Of a DNA stretch of 64,000 nucleotides, positions 1-10,066 are shown one piece after another. A program made the translations under genes and the position numbers. The stretch covers positions 186,001 to 250,000 of the forward strand of contig NZ_RQHS01000019.1 of the NCBI RefSeq assembly GCF_004770895.1, read 5' to 3'. The notes below the pieces were generated by a model. It worked only from the letters and a program-made list of their open reading frames with translations, did not search any database and was not told where the DNA came from. How positions within the stretch are numbered: the stretch's first letter is position 1; every line of letters begins with the position of its first letter. The stretch is from Leptospira dzoumogneensis (GTDB lineage Bacteria; Spirochaetota; Leptospiria; Leptospirales; Leptospiraceae).

Positions 1-2
1 TC

Positions 3-1988
3 TTGTTTTTTTCCGGGTCGACATTTTCCGGAACTGCCAAACCTCAGATTAAGGATTTTAATTTCGAGGCAGGAATGTCCAAGGTAGATATCACAGGACC
101 TCCGACCGGGATCATGTTCTGGGGTTATGCTCAAGAAGGCCAAAAAGGAGAAGGTATACATCTACGACAATTCGCAAGGGCCCTGGTCATCAAAGATCCT
201 AAAACCGGAAAAGTATTAGCGTATGTAACTGCGGAACTAGGCGGAGTCCCTCATGAAATACAAAGAGATGTAGTAGCTCGATTGAAGAAGGAAGTGGATC
301 CTAATTTCAATTTAGCGAATGTTCTTCTGAACGCTTCTCATACTCATAGCGCTCCAGCCGGATTTTTTCACTATATTCAAAATTCAATATATACTACTAA
401 GTTTTTTCCCGAATATTATTCGGTAATCACAAACGGTATCTTTCAGGCTATTAAAGAGGCTTATTCCAAGAAAGAAATAGCTCAGTTATTGATCGGAAGC
501 GCAATTGTAGAAGGAGCCGGAGTCAACCGTTCCTTAGCTGCCTACCAAGCAAATCCTAAGGAAGAAAGAGATAAATATAATTCTGATACGGATAAAACTA
601 TGATCCAAATTTCTGTGAATACCAGAAGAGGTGTAATCGGGATCGTAAACTGGTTCGGGGTCCATACTACAAGTATGACATTCGACAATCATTTAGTATC
701 TACGGATAATAAAGGATACGCTTCTTATCTTTCGGAATTTGAAGCCGCAAAAAGAGGACAAAAGGATTTTATCGCGATCTTTGCCCAAGCAAATGAAGGA
801 GATGTGACTCCCAACCTGAATCTGAACAATACAGGTCCTGGAAAGGATATGTTCGAAAGTACAAAGATCATCGGGGAAAGACAATATCTTGCGAGTTCTA
901 AGATCTTAAATGATGAAAATCTGAGAGCATTACCTTCCGGTCTCAATTATACTCAATCCTTTATAGATATGCCAAACTCGATCGTTCGTAAGGAATTTTC
1001 AGAAACTGGAAAAGACGAAAGAACTTGTTTGTCAGCTTACGGATATGCATTAGCGGCAGGTTCGACGGAAGAAGGCGGAGGGCATTGGCTTTTCCACGAA
1101 GGAATGAAGGACGAAGACAGGAAATTCTATATCGATTGGCTGGCCGCAAGATTACTACAGGCTCCAAGCGATGATTTGAGAGTTTGTCAAAAACCTAAAG
1201 CGATCCTTTTCCCTATGGGAGAAACAAAACCGGATCCTTCTCTTTCTCAAATTCTACCTTTGGGACTTGCTACAATCGGCGATTTTGCCCTGATCGTTTC
1301 ACCTAATGAAGTCACTACGATGTCCAGTAGAAGGATGAAAGAAACAGTCAAAAAAGTTTTAGGCTCTAAGATCAAAGACATCGCTCTTTCGGGACTGACC
1401 AACGATTTCGCAGGATATATCACTACCAAGGAAGAATATTCTACCCAACAATACGAAGGAGGTCATACACTTCATGGTCCGTTTAGCTTAGATCTTTTCA
1501 GACAAGAATACGACAGACTTGCAAATGATCTTTTGCAGAATAAAACAAGCAACCAAGGACCTTCTCCCAAAGACCTAAGTTCTACAGTTGTAGGCACTGA
1601 TGTTCCGAATAGAGATAAGATCTCTTCTTTCGAACCTAATATCAAAACCCCAAATAGGAGTGTTGCAAAGATTGGAGAAACAGTTTCTTGCGAAGTGAGT
1701 TCCGTAAATCCGAACATCTCTTATCCAAAACAAAAATCCTATTTTGATGTGGAGAAAAAAGAAGGAGATAAATGGATCACCGCTTATACGGATTCCAGTT
1801 GGGCCACTAAATTCTATTATAAAAGATCATTCTTACCTTTGTTCGATGATAAGATCCGATTGGTTTGGGAAACGGATAAGAATGATGTGCCTGGAGTTTA
1901 TAGACTAAAACATTCTTCCTTCTATCTAAACAAGGAAGGGAAAGAAGTCCCATTCTCCATTGATTGCCCCGAATTCGAATTAAAATAG
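3..1988 (+). CDS. Neutral/alkaline ceramidase family protein (5' end cut by window)
   Basis: Hydrolyses the amide bond of ceramide-like lipids in characterised family members; the natural substrate here is unknown. The reading frame is open at the left edge with no upstream stop seen, so the true start and probably a signal or lipoprotein peptide lie outside the window. Family marks: GMSKVDITGPP near the N-terminus, the zinc motif SHTHSAPAGF, VHTTSM, NEVTTM, and the YEGGHTLHGP motif before a C-terminal beta domain. The segment normally carrying the nucleophilic serine reads NEGDVTPN, with threonine (codon 807-809) where serine is usual. A paralogue lies at 38524-40548. Family assignment is firm; activity is not certain. 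Confidence 0.88.
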   Translation: MFFSGSTFSGTAKPQIKDFNFEAGMSKVDITGPPTGIMFWGYAQEGQKGEGIHLRQFARALVIKDPKTGKVLAYVTAELGGVPHEIQRDVVARLKKEVDPNFNLANVLLNASHTHSAPAGFFHYIQNSIYTTKFFPEYYSVITNGIFQAIKEAYSKKEIAQLLIGSAIVEGAGVNRSLAAYQANPKEERDKYNSDTDKTMIQISVNTRRGVIGIVNWFGVHTTSMTFDNHLVSTDNKGYASYLSEFEAAKRGQKDFIAIFAQANEGDVTPNLNLNNTGPGKDMFESTKIIGERQYLASSKILNDENLRALPSGLNYTQSFIDMPNSIVRKEFSETGKDERTCLSAYGYALAAGSTEEGGGHWLFHEGMKDEDRKFYIDWLAARLLQAPSDDLRVCQKPKAILFPMGETKPDPSLSQILPLGLATIGDFALIVSPNEVTTMSSRRMKETVKKVLGSKIKDIALSGLTNDFAGYITTKEEYSTQQYEGGHTLHGPFSLDLFRQEYDRLANDLLQNKTSNQGPSPKDLSSTVVGTDVPNRDKISSFEPNIKTPNRSVAKIGETVSCEVSSVNPNISYPKQKSYFDVEKKEGDKWITAYTDSSWATKFYYKRSFLPLFDDKIRLVWETDKNDVPGVYRLKHSSFYLNKEGKEVPFSIDCPEFELK

Positions 1989-2083
1989 TATGACTCGGAA
2001 ACGATGTAAATTGGAATGGTAGTACACCGTATTGATCTGCAGTTAATGACTGCGTAGTATTTAATATTTTTAGGACTGGAAAA

Positions 2084-3265
<1,182 letters not shown>

Positions 3266-3273
3266 TAAAAAAA

Positions 3274-3307
3274 GACTAGGTCCCGCTTAAATTTGCAGGA
3301 CCTAGTC
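3274..3307 (-). terminator. Rho-independent terminator between convergent genes
   Basis: A perfect 10-bp stem (GACTAGGTCC/GGACCTAGTC) with a 14-nt loop is followed on the minus strand by a run of seven U. It closes the leftward operon at 3335-5141. The plus side lacks a U tract, so it is a weaker stop for the thiolase gene. Confidence 0.85.
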
Positions 3308-3334
3308 CAGTTCTCACTTCCCTAGTTTACGCTT

Positions 3335-4345
3335 TTATAATCTTTTTTCCAATTCGAAAGCTTCTGCCAAAAGTTCGTAAGAACGAACCCTGTCTTTAAA
3401 ATCATAAGTGATCGTAGAAACCACTACTTCATCAATCCCATATTCTTCGGTCAGATCTAAAATCCTTTTTTTAACCGTATCGGGAGTCCCTGCAATCATT
3501 CTCCCCCGATTATACAATAATCTAACCCTTTCCATATCGGAATATACATAAGGTTTAATTTCTTCGTAAGAAAGTATACCCTCGCTGATCCCTTTTTCAA
3601 TATTTAAAAGTTGTCTGTCCATTACAGCTTGTAGTTCTTCTGCCTTCTCTTTTGTATCCGCACATAACACGAATATTCCTACGCTTGCATAAGGAGTCAA
3701 AAGAGCTTCCGAAGGTTGGAATCGGTCTTTATAAGCTTGGATACTCGCATATCCTCCGGTAGGATTGATAAACTGAGCGAAAGATAGAGCGATTCCAAAA
3801 TGAGCCGCAATCAAAGCGCTTTCTCCACTAGAAGTTAAGATCCAAAGTTCAGGACAGGTTTCCGCAACAGGGATCGCTTTTACCTTCTCTTGGATAGAAT
3901 CAGGCTCCGCATTATCCGTCAAAAAATCCCGTAAATCCATCAACTGCTGTATAAAATCATTTTGGACAAAACTATTAGAAGGATTCAATATAGCGGCCGT
4001 TAGTCGATCTCCACCGGGGGCCCTGCCAAGCCCAAGATCTATTCTTCCCGGGAACAAAGTCTCTAACATTCTAAAATTTTCGGCGACTTTAAGAGAACTA
4101 TGGTTGGGAAGCATGATACCGCCGGAACCCATACGGATCCCTTTTGTTTCACCAGCAAGATGAGAGATCAATACCTCCGGAGAAGATCCGGCCAGGCCAA
4201 GTATATTATGATGTTCTGAAACCCAATATCTATGGTAACCCAGCCTATCGGTAAGTTTTGCAAGTTCGATCGTCTCCTGGACGGCTTGGAATGCAGTCCC
4301 GCCCTTACGAATTGGAGACTGATCTAAAACACTTAATCGGATCAT
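3335..4345 (-). CDS. LLM class flavin-dependent oxidoreductase (bacterial luciferase-like)
   Basis: A 336-residue TIM-barrel protein of the luciferase-like monooxygenase superfamily, group 1: it begins MIRLSVLDQSPIRKG and contains YRYWVSEHHN, the GSGGIMLPNHS segment and RIDLGLGRAPGGD, all typical of this group. Such proteins use FMN and reduce or oxidise unknown small substrates. The ATG at 4345 is chosen because it fits the family N-terminus and sits one base after the stop of the upstream SDR gene; a longer frame from 4396 would overlap that gene. The two are probably cotranscribed. Substrate cannot be deduced. Confidence 0.88.
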   Translation of the reverse strand: MIRLSVLDQSPIRKGGTAFQAVQETIELAKLTDRLGYHRYWVSEHHNILGLAGSSPEVLISHLAGETKGIRMGSGGIMLPNHSSLKVAENFRMLETLFPGRIDLGLGRAPGGDRLTAAILNPSNSFVQNDFIQQLMDLRDFLTDNAEPDSIQEKVKAIPVAETCPELWILTSSGESALIAAHFGIALSFAQFINPTGGYASIQAYKDRFQPSEALLTPYASVGIFVLCADTKEKAEELQAVMDRQLLNIEKGISEGILSYEEIKPYVYSDMERVRLLYNRGRMIAGTPDTVKKRILDLTEEYGIDEVVVSTITYDFKDRVRSYELLAEAFELEKRL

Positions 4346-4346
4346 A

Positions 4347-5141
4347 TTAGAATGCAGACTTGACCACTCCGCCATCCACTCTGAGTGCAGCACCATTTGT
4401 AGCGGAAGAAAGTGGAGAAGAAAGATACACTACCAAATTTGCGACTTCTTCCACTGTTGCGAATCTTTGTAAAAGAGAAGTTGGTCTTGCGTTTTTGAAA
4501 AATTCTTTTTCAACGGTTGCAGTGGAAACGTTTTGTTGTTTTGCTAGATCTTCTAAAAATCCTTCTACACCTTCGGAACGAGTTGGTCCCGGTAGAATAG
4601 AATTTACTGTTACATTGGTTCCTTTTGTGAGTTCCGCAATTCCTCTGCCCAAAGAGATCTGAGCACTTTTGGTAACTCCATAATGGATCATTTCATTCGG
4701 GATCTGTATCCCTGATTCACTCGATATAAATAAGATCCTTCCCCAATTCTTTTTAAGCATAGAAGGCAGATAGGCCCTGGAAAGTCGAACCCCGCTCAGA
4801 ACGTTCAATTCGAAAAAACGGATCCAATCCTCGTCCGGGATTTCCACAAAATCTTTAGGTTCGAAGATCCCGACATTATTCACAAGAATATCTACATTAG
4901 GGAATTTTGATGCGATTTTATTTACTTCTTCCTTGCTGGAAAAATCCGCTTCTACTCCTAGAAGATTTGCTTTTGGGACTTTTTTCTGTATGGTAGAGAT
5001 TGCCTCTTCTACCCTTGCCTTGGTCCTTCCGTTTACGATGACCTGTGCTCCTTCTGCCGCTAGGCCCGTGGCGATTGCGAGTCCGATCCCGGCGGTTGAT
5101 CCTGTAACTAATGCTATTTTATCTTTGAGTTGGGTATCCAT
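4347..5141 (-). CDS. SDR family NAD(P)-dependent oxidoreductase
   Basis: A classical short-chain dehydrogenase/reductase of 264 residues. The cofactor loop TGSTAGIG is at residues 13-20, the NNVG motif near 88-91, and the catalytic set Ser140/141, Tyr154 and Lys158 (YGVTK) is present. The C-terminal LRVDGG motif follows. It is the first gene of a two-gene leftward operon with the flavin oxidoreductase. The substrate is not evident. Confidence 0.9.
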   Translation of the reverse strand: MDTQLKDKIALVTGSTAGIGLAIATGLAAEGAQVIVNGRTKARVEEAISTIQKKVPKANLLGVEADFSSKEEVNKIASKFPNVDILVNNVGIFEPKDFVEIPDEDWIRFFELNVLSGVRLSRAYLPSMLKKNWGRILFISSESGIQIPNEMIHYGVTKSAQISLGRGIAELTKGTNVTVNSILPGPTRSEGVEGFLEDLAKQQNVSTATVEKEFFKNARPTSLLQRFATVEEVANLVVYLSSPLSSATNGAALRVDGGVVKSAF

Positions 5142-5314
5142 GTATTGTTTTCCATTACTTAGACGAGGCTAACGCGAGACTAGGCAAAAAGGGTTTTAGC
5201 CATGATTTGGTCTTAGGTCGGCTTCTAATTAAATCTTAGGATTTGCGGTAAGATATTTTACAGCAATTTTCGGGTTGTGCTAAATTCAAAAAATCTTTTA
5301 TACTAAGGCAAGAA

Positions 5315-5851
5315 ATGATCCTAAGTAAAGAAATCCAATCCCCTTTAGGAATACTTCTCGCGGGCGCAGTAAAAGAAGGTATCTGTCTTTTGGAATTCGC
5401 GGAAAAAGAGAGGCTGGAACTCCAACTCACTCGTCTCAAAAAAGTTTTCGGTGAGGATATCCAACCAGGAGAAAGTAAGTTTTTCCAACAGTTAGAAGAA
5501 CAGCTTCAAGAATATTTCGAGGGCAAAAGAAAGGACTTCGATGTTCCTCTGGTAGTCTTAGGCACTGATTTTCAGAAAAAAGCTTGGGACGCACTGCATT
5601 CAGTAGTTTACGGAAAAACAAATTCTTACGAGGCCCAGGCAATCCGGATCGGTGATAAAAACGCAGTCCGCGCAGTTGCAAAAGCAAATGGAGAAAACAG
5701 GATAGCAATCCTGATCCCATGTCATAGGATCGTCGGCAAAAGTGGAGATTTGACAGGCTACGGTGGAGGTCTTTGGAGAAAAAAATTCCTGCTCGAGTTA
5801 GAGCAAAAATTTTCCGATTCTCCTACCTTACCTTTTTTCCGAGGTGAATAA
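5315..5851 (+). CDS. ogt: Methylated-DNA--[protein]-cysteine S-methyltransferase
   Basis: Repairs O6-alkylguanine in DNA by irreversible transfer of the alkyl group to its own cysteine. The 178-residue protein has the N-terminal ribonuclease-like methyltransferase domain, then the DNA-binding helix-turn-helix (residues about 92-130), and the acceptor Cys136 in IPCHRIVG, followed by the usual LTGYGGGLWRK. An AAGG site lies six bases before the ATG. Its end overlaps the convergent dihydroorotase gene by 29 bases. Either Ogt or a stand-alone Ada C-terminal type; the name is by similarity of motifs. Confidence 0.93.
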   Translation: MILSKEIQSPLGILLAGAVKEGICLLEFAEKERLELQLTRLKKVFGEDIQPGESKFFQQLEEQLQEYFEGKRKDFDVPLVVLGTDFQKKAWDALHSVVYGKTNSYEAQAIRIGDKNAVRAVAKANGENRIAILIPCHRIVGKSGDLTGYGGGLWRKKFLLELEQKFSDSPTLPFFRGE

Positions 5852-7091
5852 CAGAAGCGATACTTCCTGGGAATATTACACCTTCGAAAGGAGACCAACC
5901 ACTCTTACTCTTTATATCTTCTTTTTTGAATGTAGTTGGAGTTTGAAAATCCAGAACGGTAAAACTTCCGCAGTAACCTTCTTCTATCTTTCCGAAACCT
6001 TTCCCGTATTCTTTAGGTAAAAATTCCGCCACGAAATCTCCTGGATTCTCCGCACAAATTTCAGAAATTTTTTCCAATGAAATTCCTGCAGTCTTATGCA
6101 GCCAGGTCACGAATAAAGAATACGTATCCAATTGAGAAATGCCGGATGTACCTTTTAGTTTTTCTTCTATAGAATGAGGTGCGTGATCGGTTGCTAAAAA
6201 ATCGATCCAACCTTCTTTGACTCCTTGGAGAAGAGCATGTTTATCTTCGGGTCCTCTCAAAGGTGGATTCATTTGGAACCAATGACGATTTTCGTCGGTA
6301 AGCATGGTCCGATCAAAATATAAATGAGTGGGAGTCACTTCACATTTTACTTTGACTCCTCTCTTTCTTGCATCTATGATCTTCTTCAAACCTTCTTCCG
6401 TAGAATAATGGCATAACTTTCCGACCAGTTCATATTTTTCGATCAGGTAAAGTGCGAAGTCGGTAGCCAAAGTTTCCGCAATAGCGGGCCTTCTATCTTC
6501 ATGATAAGTTTCGTTCTGGCTCTTTTCTAAAATTTCAGGATCTTCACAATGAAAACTAATATTACAACCTTTGTAATGGCGGATGGTCTCTTCTAACTGC
6601 TCATTGGAATAAAAGAATAATTCTCCGATAGAAGGACCCATGAACGCTTTATATGGAACATGTGCCTTTAAAGGTTTTGTATGAGGACCGATTCCTGCAT
6701 ATAAAGTGATACGAACAGGAGAATGATCTGCAAGTTCTCTCTTCTTGGAATAAGTAATATCATCCGTCGGAGGGATCGGATTATTAGGCATGTCCGCAAT
6801 ATGGATCACACCTCCATTGATCGCTGCATTTCCAGCGGATAAAAAATCCTCTTTGTATTTATGTTTTCCGGATTCATCTTCTCTTGCATGTACATGAATA
6901 TCGCCGAAACCCGAAAAGATCGTAAACTTGTCCGGATCAAACGCCAGCTCTTCTGCATTAGAAGATTGTAATATTTTATCCTTTTGGATGGAAAGTATAA
7001 GTCCGGTTTTAGGGTCCAGTTCCACTGTCCCTATAAAAGATCCTTTGGAGTTTTGGAATTTTCCCGAAATTTTTCGGATTTGAGGAGCCAT
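5823..7091 (-). CDS. pyrC: Dihydroorotase-type amidohydrolase
   Basis: Cyclises carbamoyl-aspartate to dihydroorotate in pyrimidine synthesis if it is a true dihydroorotase. The metal motif GDIHVHARED (His66, His68) and the late LATDHAPH aspartate motif are intact, and FMGPS follows a lysine in the place of the carboxylated metal-bridging residue. At 422 residues it is near the length of type I enzymes. Allantoinase and hydantoinase share this fold, so the name rests on the overall pattern. No other pyr gene is next to it. It lies 14 bases downstream of the HAMP-TPR gene on the same strand and may be cotranscribed with it. Confidence 0.8.
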   Translation of the reverse strand: MAPQIRKISGKFQNSKGSFIGTVELDPKTGLILSIQKDKILQSSNAEELAFDPDKFTIFSGFGDIHVHAREDESGKHKYKEDFLSAGNAAINGGVIHIADMPNNPIPPTDDITYSKKRELADHSPVRITLYAGIGPHTKPLKAHVPYKAFMGPSIGELFFYSNEQLEETIRHYKGCNISFHCEDPEILEKSQNETYHEDRRPAIAETLATDFALYLIEKYELVGKLCHYSTEEGLKKIIDARKRGVKVKCEVTPTHLYFDRTMLTDENRHWFQMNPPLRGPEDKHALLQGVKEGWIDFLATDHAPHSIEEKLKGTSGISQLDTYSLFVTWLHKTAGISLEKISEICAENPGDFVAEFLPKEYGKGFGKIEEGYCGSFTVLDFQTPTTFKKEDIKSKSGWSPFEGVIFPGSIASVIHLGKKVR

Positions 7092-7105
7092 TAGCCCAGT
7101 ATATC

Positions 7106-9262
7106 TCAGGCGCCTTTTTTTTCTATCGCATTCAAAAGTTTCGTAACTGCCGCAGAAGGTCCCTGCTCTTTACGAATTTGGATCGCAAGGTCCCTGGCCT
7201 CATCCAAACGATTTGTATGATAATACATATCCGCAAGATGCAGATTGTTCTGGGAATGACCTTCGGAGATAGATCTTAGCTCTTCCGACAAACGAATTGC
7301 TTCTTGGATATCTCCCATTTTTTTAGCACAATAAGAGAGTATAAAAAGCATTTCAGGATCTTTTACGATCCCCATCTCTCTTAATTCTTGCGCTGCCATA
7401 TAAGCGGTTTGATAATCCTTGATCTTCAATCCAAGTTTTAAGATCAACTTAGAACGAACTGGATGTGGGTCCCGGCTTCCTTGTAGGTCAGAAAGGAATT
7501 TTTTCAATTCCGAAACTGAACTAGTCTTTTTGATCCTATCTGAAATTTCTTTCCAAGAAGAAATTCCTCCACCCGGTCCCGATGGAGCTTCATTCCGGTT
7601 AAAAGAAGAATATTCGGAACCTTCTTCCGTTCTGACGGACTGGATCATTCTATTAAATTGATCCGCTAAACTTCCGATCTCATCCCAAGCTTCCGGATGT
7701 AATTCTCTTTGTAGATCTCCCTCGGTAGCAAGTTCCAATGCGGAGTATAATCTATCCAAAGGATGGATCACGAAGAAGGAGAAAAACGAATTGATCGCAA
7801 TAGAAAAAAGAAGAATACAAACTAAAAACGCAAGCACAGGTTTTTTCAAGAGCCCTGTCTCAAATGCCAAAAATTCCTGATACGGAATTCCGATCTCTTT
7901 CATTTGAGTTTTGCCCGGAGATTTTTGGATTACGGAATAATAATATTCTCCCATCGCAAGTCCTGGGATCCTTCTAAAATGAGGTTCTCCTTCCGGGATA
8001 AGTTCTCTCATTTGGTCCAATGTAAAACTGCGTAATGACTCCCCTTCTGCCGAAGAATTTTTAACGGATCCGGAAAGTATCTTTAAGAATAAGGAAAGTT
8101 TTTCGTCCTTAACATCCGGAGAGATCTGCTCTAAAATACCTTCCCGCAGATCTTTAGGAGGAAGATTTCGGACCTTTTTACGGATCTTCTCCAATCCTTT
8201 AGAAAAACCTATTAGATTTTCGGAATATTTCTCCGAACCTTTTAGAGACTCCGCAACCTTTGCGTAAGAAGGAAATTCCTTATTTAAAGCGGAAGGATTG
8301 TTCCAAATAAAAGAAAGTATCAGATCTCTTTTAGGTTCCGCAAAAAAAGAAGTCTCCAATCCTCCGGAGGCAGTCAGAACAAATCCGTCATTGTCCTGCA
8401 CGGAAAGTGAATAAGAATCAGGAGAAAGATCCTGAGCCTTCAACCTTTCCTTAACCGTTTCGTTGAAAGACTCCAACCCGGGTTGTAAAAAGAGCCAACT
8501 GCTTCCCTGGAACACGAATAATATTAATAATATGATGCCGAGTAAAATAGGAGACCTAAGACTGAAAGCTTCTCCGGAGGCTCTTAAATGAATGAGCCAA
8601 GCAAGAAATAATGCAGTCAGAAAAATTGGATTCCAAAAAGAAAGTCCGATCGCTCTGTCTATAGGATAAGCGATCTCTTTCAGGTGGAAAAGGATCGTAG
8701 TCCCAAGCAAAAGTAAAAAAGGCACCCAAAGAGAAAGCGCCATTAGCTGAATGTCGGATCTATGCGCCTGGAAACCTCTCCAAACCCCAAAAAGTAATAT
8801 TACAGAAACATAAAGCACCCCGAACCAAAAGATCACTCTTTCGTCGGCCCTATGGATTACGTCGTAGACTCCTCCACCGAAATCATAAACAGGTTTGGCA
8901 AATATCGTTCCTATTATATGCAGTACCAAAATGCTTAGGGCCAGAAAGTATCCGGCGCCTAATAAGATCCTTCCCGTCTTTTCGGAAGTCTGAGAATTCA
9001 GCAGAAAAAAATACAAACAAAGATGGGCGCATAGTAAAAACGCAGAAGGAAGCGAAACCCATCTATGTAAAAAGGAAAGAGGATGAAAAAAAGAAGTCCC
9101 GAGCAAAAAAGAAAGCTCGAGTAACGCGCAATATAAGAATACCCAGCCTAAATGTAAGGTTGTTTCGTACTTTTCCTTTCTAATTAATAGAAAAAAAGCG
9201 CAGAGCCCGGAAAGAATAAATCCGGTGAGATAACTGACGCTGGAAAAAGTTAAAACAGCCAT
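7106..9262 (-). CDS. Multi-pass membrane protein with HAMP domain and C-terminal TPR-like helices
   Basis: A 718-residue protein with about seven hydrophobic segments between residues 5 and 265, an apparently extracytoplasmic region (270-480), another membrane span (483-505), a HAMP linker (500-550) and a cytoplasmic end with TPR-like helix pairs (600-710). A Ser/Gly-rich linker joins HAMP and TPR. No kinase, cyclase, phosphatase or methyl-accepting domain is visible, so if it signals, it does so through protein contacts. It follows the Lcl-type gene by 13 bases and the two probably form an operon. Function is not known. Confidence 0.7.
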   Translation of the reverse strand: MAVLTFSSVSYLTGFILSGLCAFFLLIRKEKYETTLHLGWVFLYCALLELSFLLGTSFFHPLSFLHRWVSLPSAFLLCAHLCLYFFLLNSQTSEKTGRILLGAGYFLALSILVLHIIGTIFAKPVYDFGGGVYDVIHRADERVIFWFGVLYVSVILLFGVWRGFQAHRSDIQLMALSLWVPFLLLLGTTILFHLKEIAYPIDRAIGLSFWNPIFLTALFLAWLIHLRASGEAFSLRSPILLGIILLILFVFQGSSWLFLQPGLESFNETVKERLKAQDLSPDSYSLSVQDNDGFVLTASGGLETSFFAEPKRDLILSFIWNNPSALNKEFPSYAKVAESLKGSEKYSENLIGFSKGLEKIRKKVRNLPPKDLREGILEQISPDVKDEKLSLFLKILSGSVKNSSAEGESLRSFTLDQMRELIPEGEPHFRRIPGLAMGEYYYSVIQKSPGKTQMKEIGIPYQEFLAFETGLLKKPVLAFLVCILLFSIAINSFFSFFVIHPLDRLYSALELATEGDLQRELHPEAWDEIGSLADQFNRMIQSVRTEEGSEYSSFNRNEAPSGPGGGISSWKEISDRIKKTSSVSELKKFLSDLQGSRDPHPVRSKLILKLGLKIKDYQTAYMAAQELREMGIVKDPEMLFILSYCAKKMGDIQEAIRLSEELRSISEGHSQNNLHLADMYYHTNRLDEARDLAIQIRKEQGPSAAVTKLLNAIEKKGA

Positions 9263-9275
9263 GATGGTCAGAGCA

Positions 9276-9863
9276 TCATTTCACACAAATGACTGCGAAT
9301 TTGTTCGTGCTGGAACTTGGGGAAAAATCTCCGCTGCCTAAGTTTACGGTCATATAATCCCCTTTATCTCCTGCTGCACTTGTAGACCAAAACAATCCGA
9401 TGGTTTTGATCTTTTTATCAGCTCTTTTGGAGAATGTCTTAAGCTCTTCCTTATCCGGAAGTCTCTTTCTTCTGGAAGAACAGTAACGAACTGCATCTTC
9501 CCAAGCTACAGGAGATCCGGCTTCTTCGTCCCATCCATGTTTTCCATAAACCGGGGTCTTATCCAAATATTCCTGAACGATAAAATATCCGAAAAACACG
9601 ATCAATGCGACCGCAAGAAATCCAATCACTTTTACAAGAGTTCCTGAACTTCCTCCGGACTGATGAGGAGCTTTCATTGGAAGTTCTTTCATCGTTTCTG
9701 AAATTTTAGTAGCTACAGTATGTTGTTGGTGGCGAGTTTGACGACCATGTTCCGGTCTTTTTTTCTGCTGGTGTCCGCGGTTTCCTCCGCCTGGATGTTT
9801 GTGGGAAGATTCTTGTTTTTTATTCCCGGAGGTTTTGCGGGGAGGCTTACGACGGTTCGCCAT
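9276..9863 (-). CDS. Membrane-anchored protein with C-terminal Lcl/DUF1566-like domain
   Basis: A 195-residue protein of unknown function. Residues 1-55 are very rich in Lys, Arg, His and Gln; one membrane span lies at about 77-97; the remainder (about 110-195) resembles the Lcl C-terminal/DUF1566 domain, shown by WEDAVRYCSSRRKRLPDKEEL, then FWSTS and a closing FAVICVK. Topology would put the basic tail in the cytoplasm and the Lcl-like domain outside. It is the first gene of a leftward operon with the HAMP-TPR gene. It is divergent from homoserine dehydrogenase. Confidence 0.68.
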   Translation of the reverse strand: MANRRKPPRKTSGNKKQESSHKHPGGGNRGHQQKKRPEHGRQTRHQQHTVATKISETMKELPMKAPHQSGGSSGTLVKVIGFLAVALIVFFGYFIVQEYLDKTPVYGKHGWDEEAGSPVAWEDAVRYCSSRRKRLPDKEELKTFSKRADKKIKTIGLFWSTSAAGDKGDYMTVNLGSGDFSPSSSTNKFAVICVK

Positions 9864-10066
9864 AAAGTGGATTATCCTTTCAGTCGATGGATTTGGACCT
9901 GTTTATTCTAAAAGGTCCTAAACGAATTTTAAAATCGTCCGTAAAAGAATCTCTACCAAGACTAGCTCATTTAGTAAAGAAAAAACCGCCAGGCCGAAAG
10001 GAAAGCCCCTGCACATACTTAAAAAAGGTCGAATGTTTCGAGTATAGCCGAAAGGATTGTCCCAGA

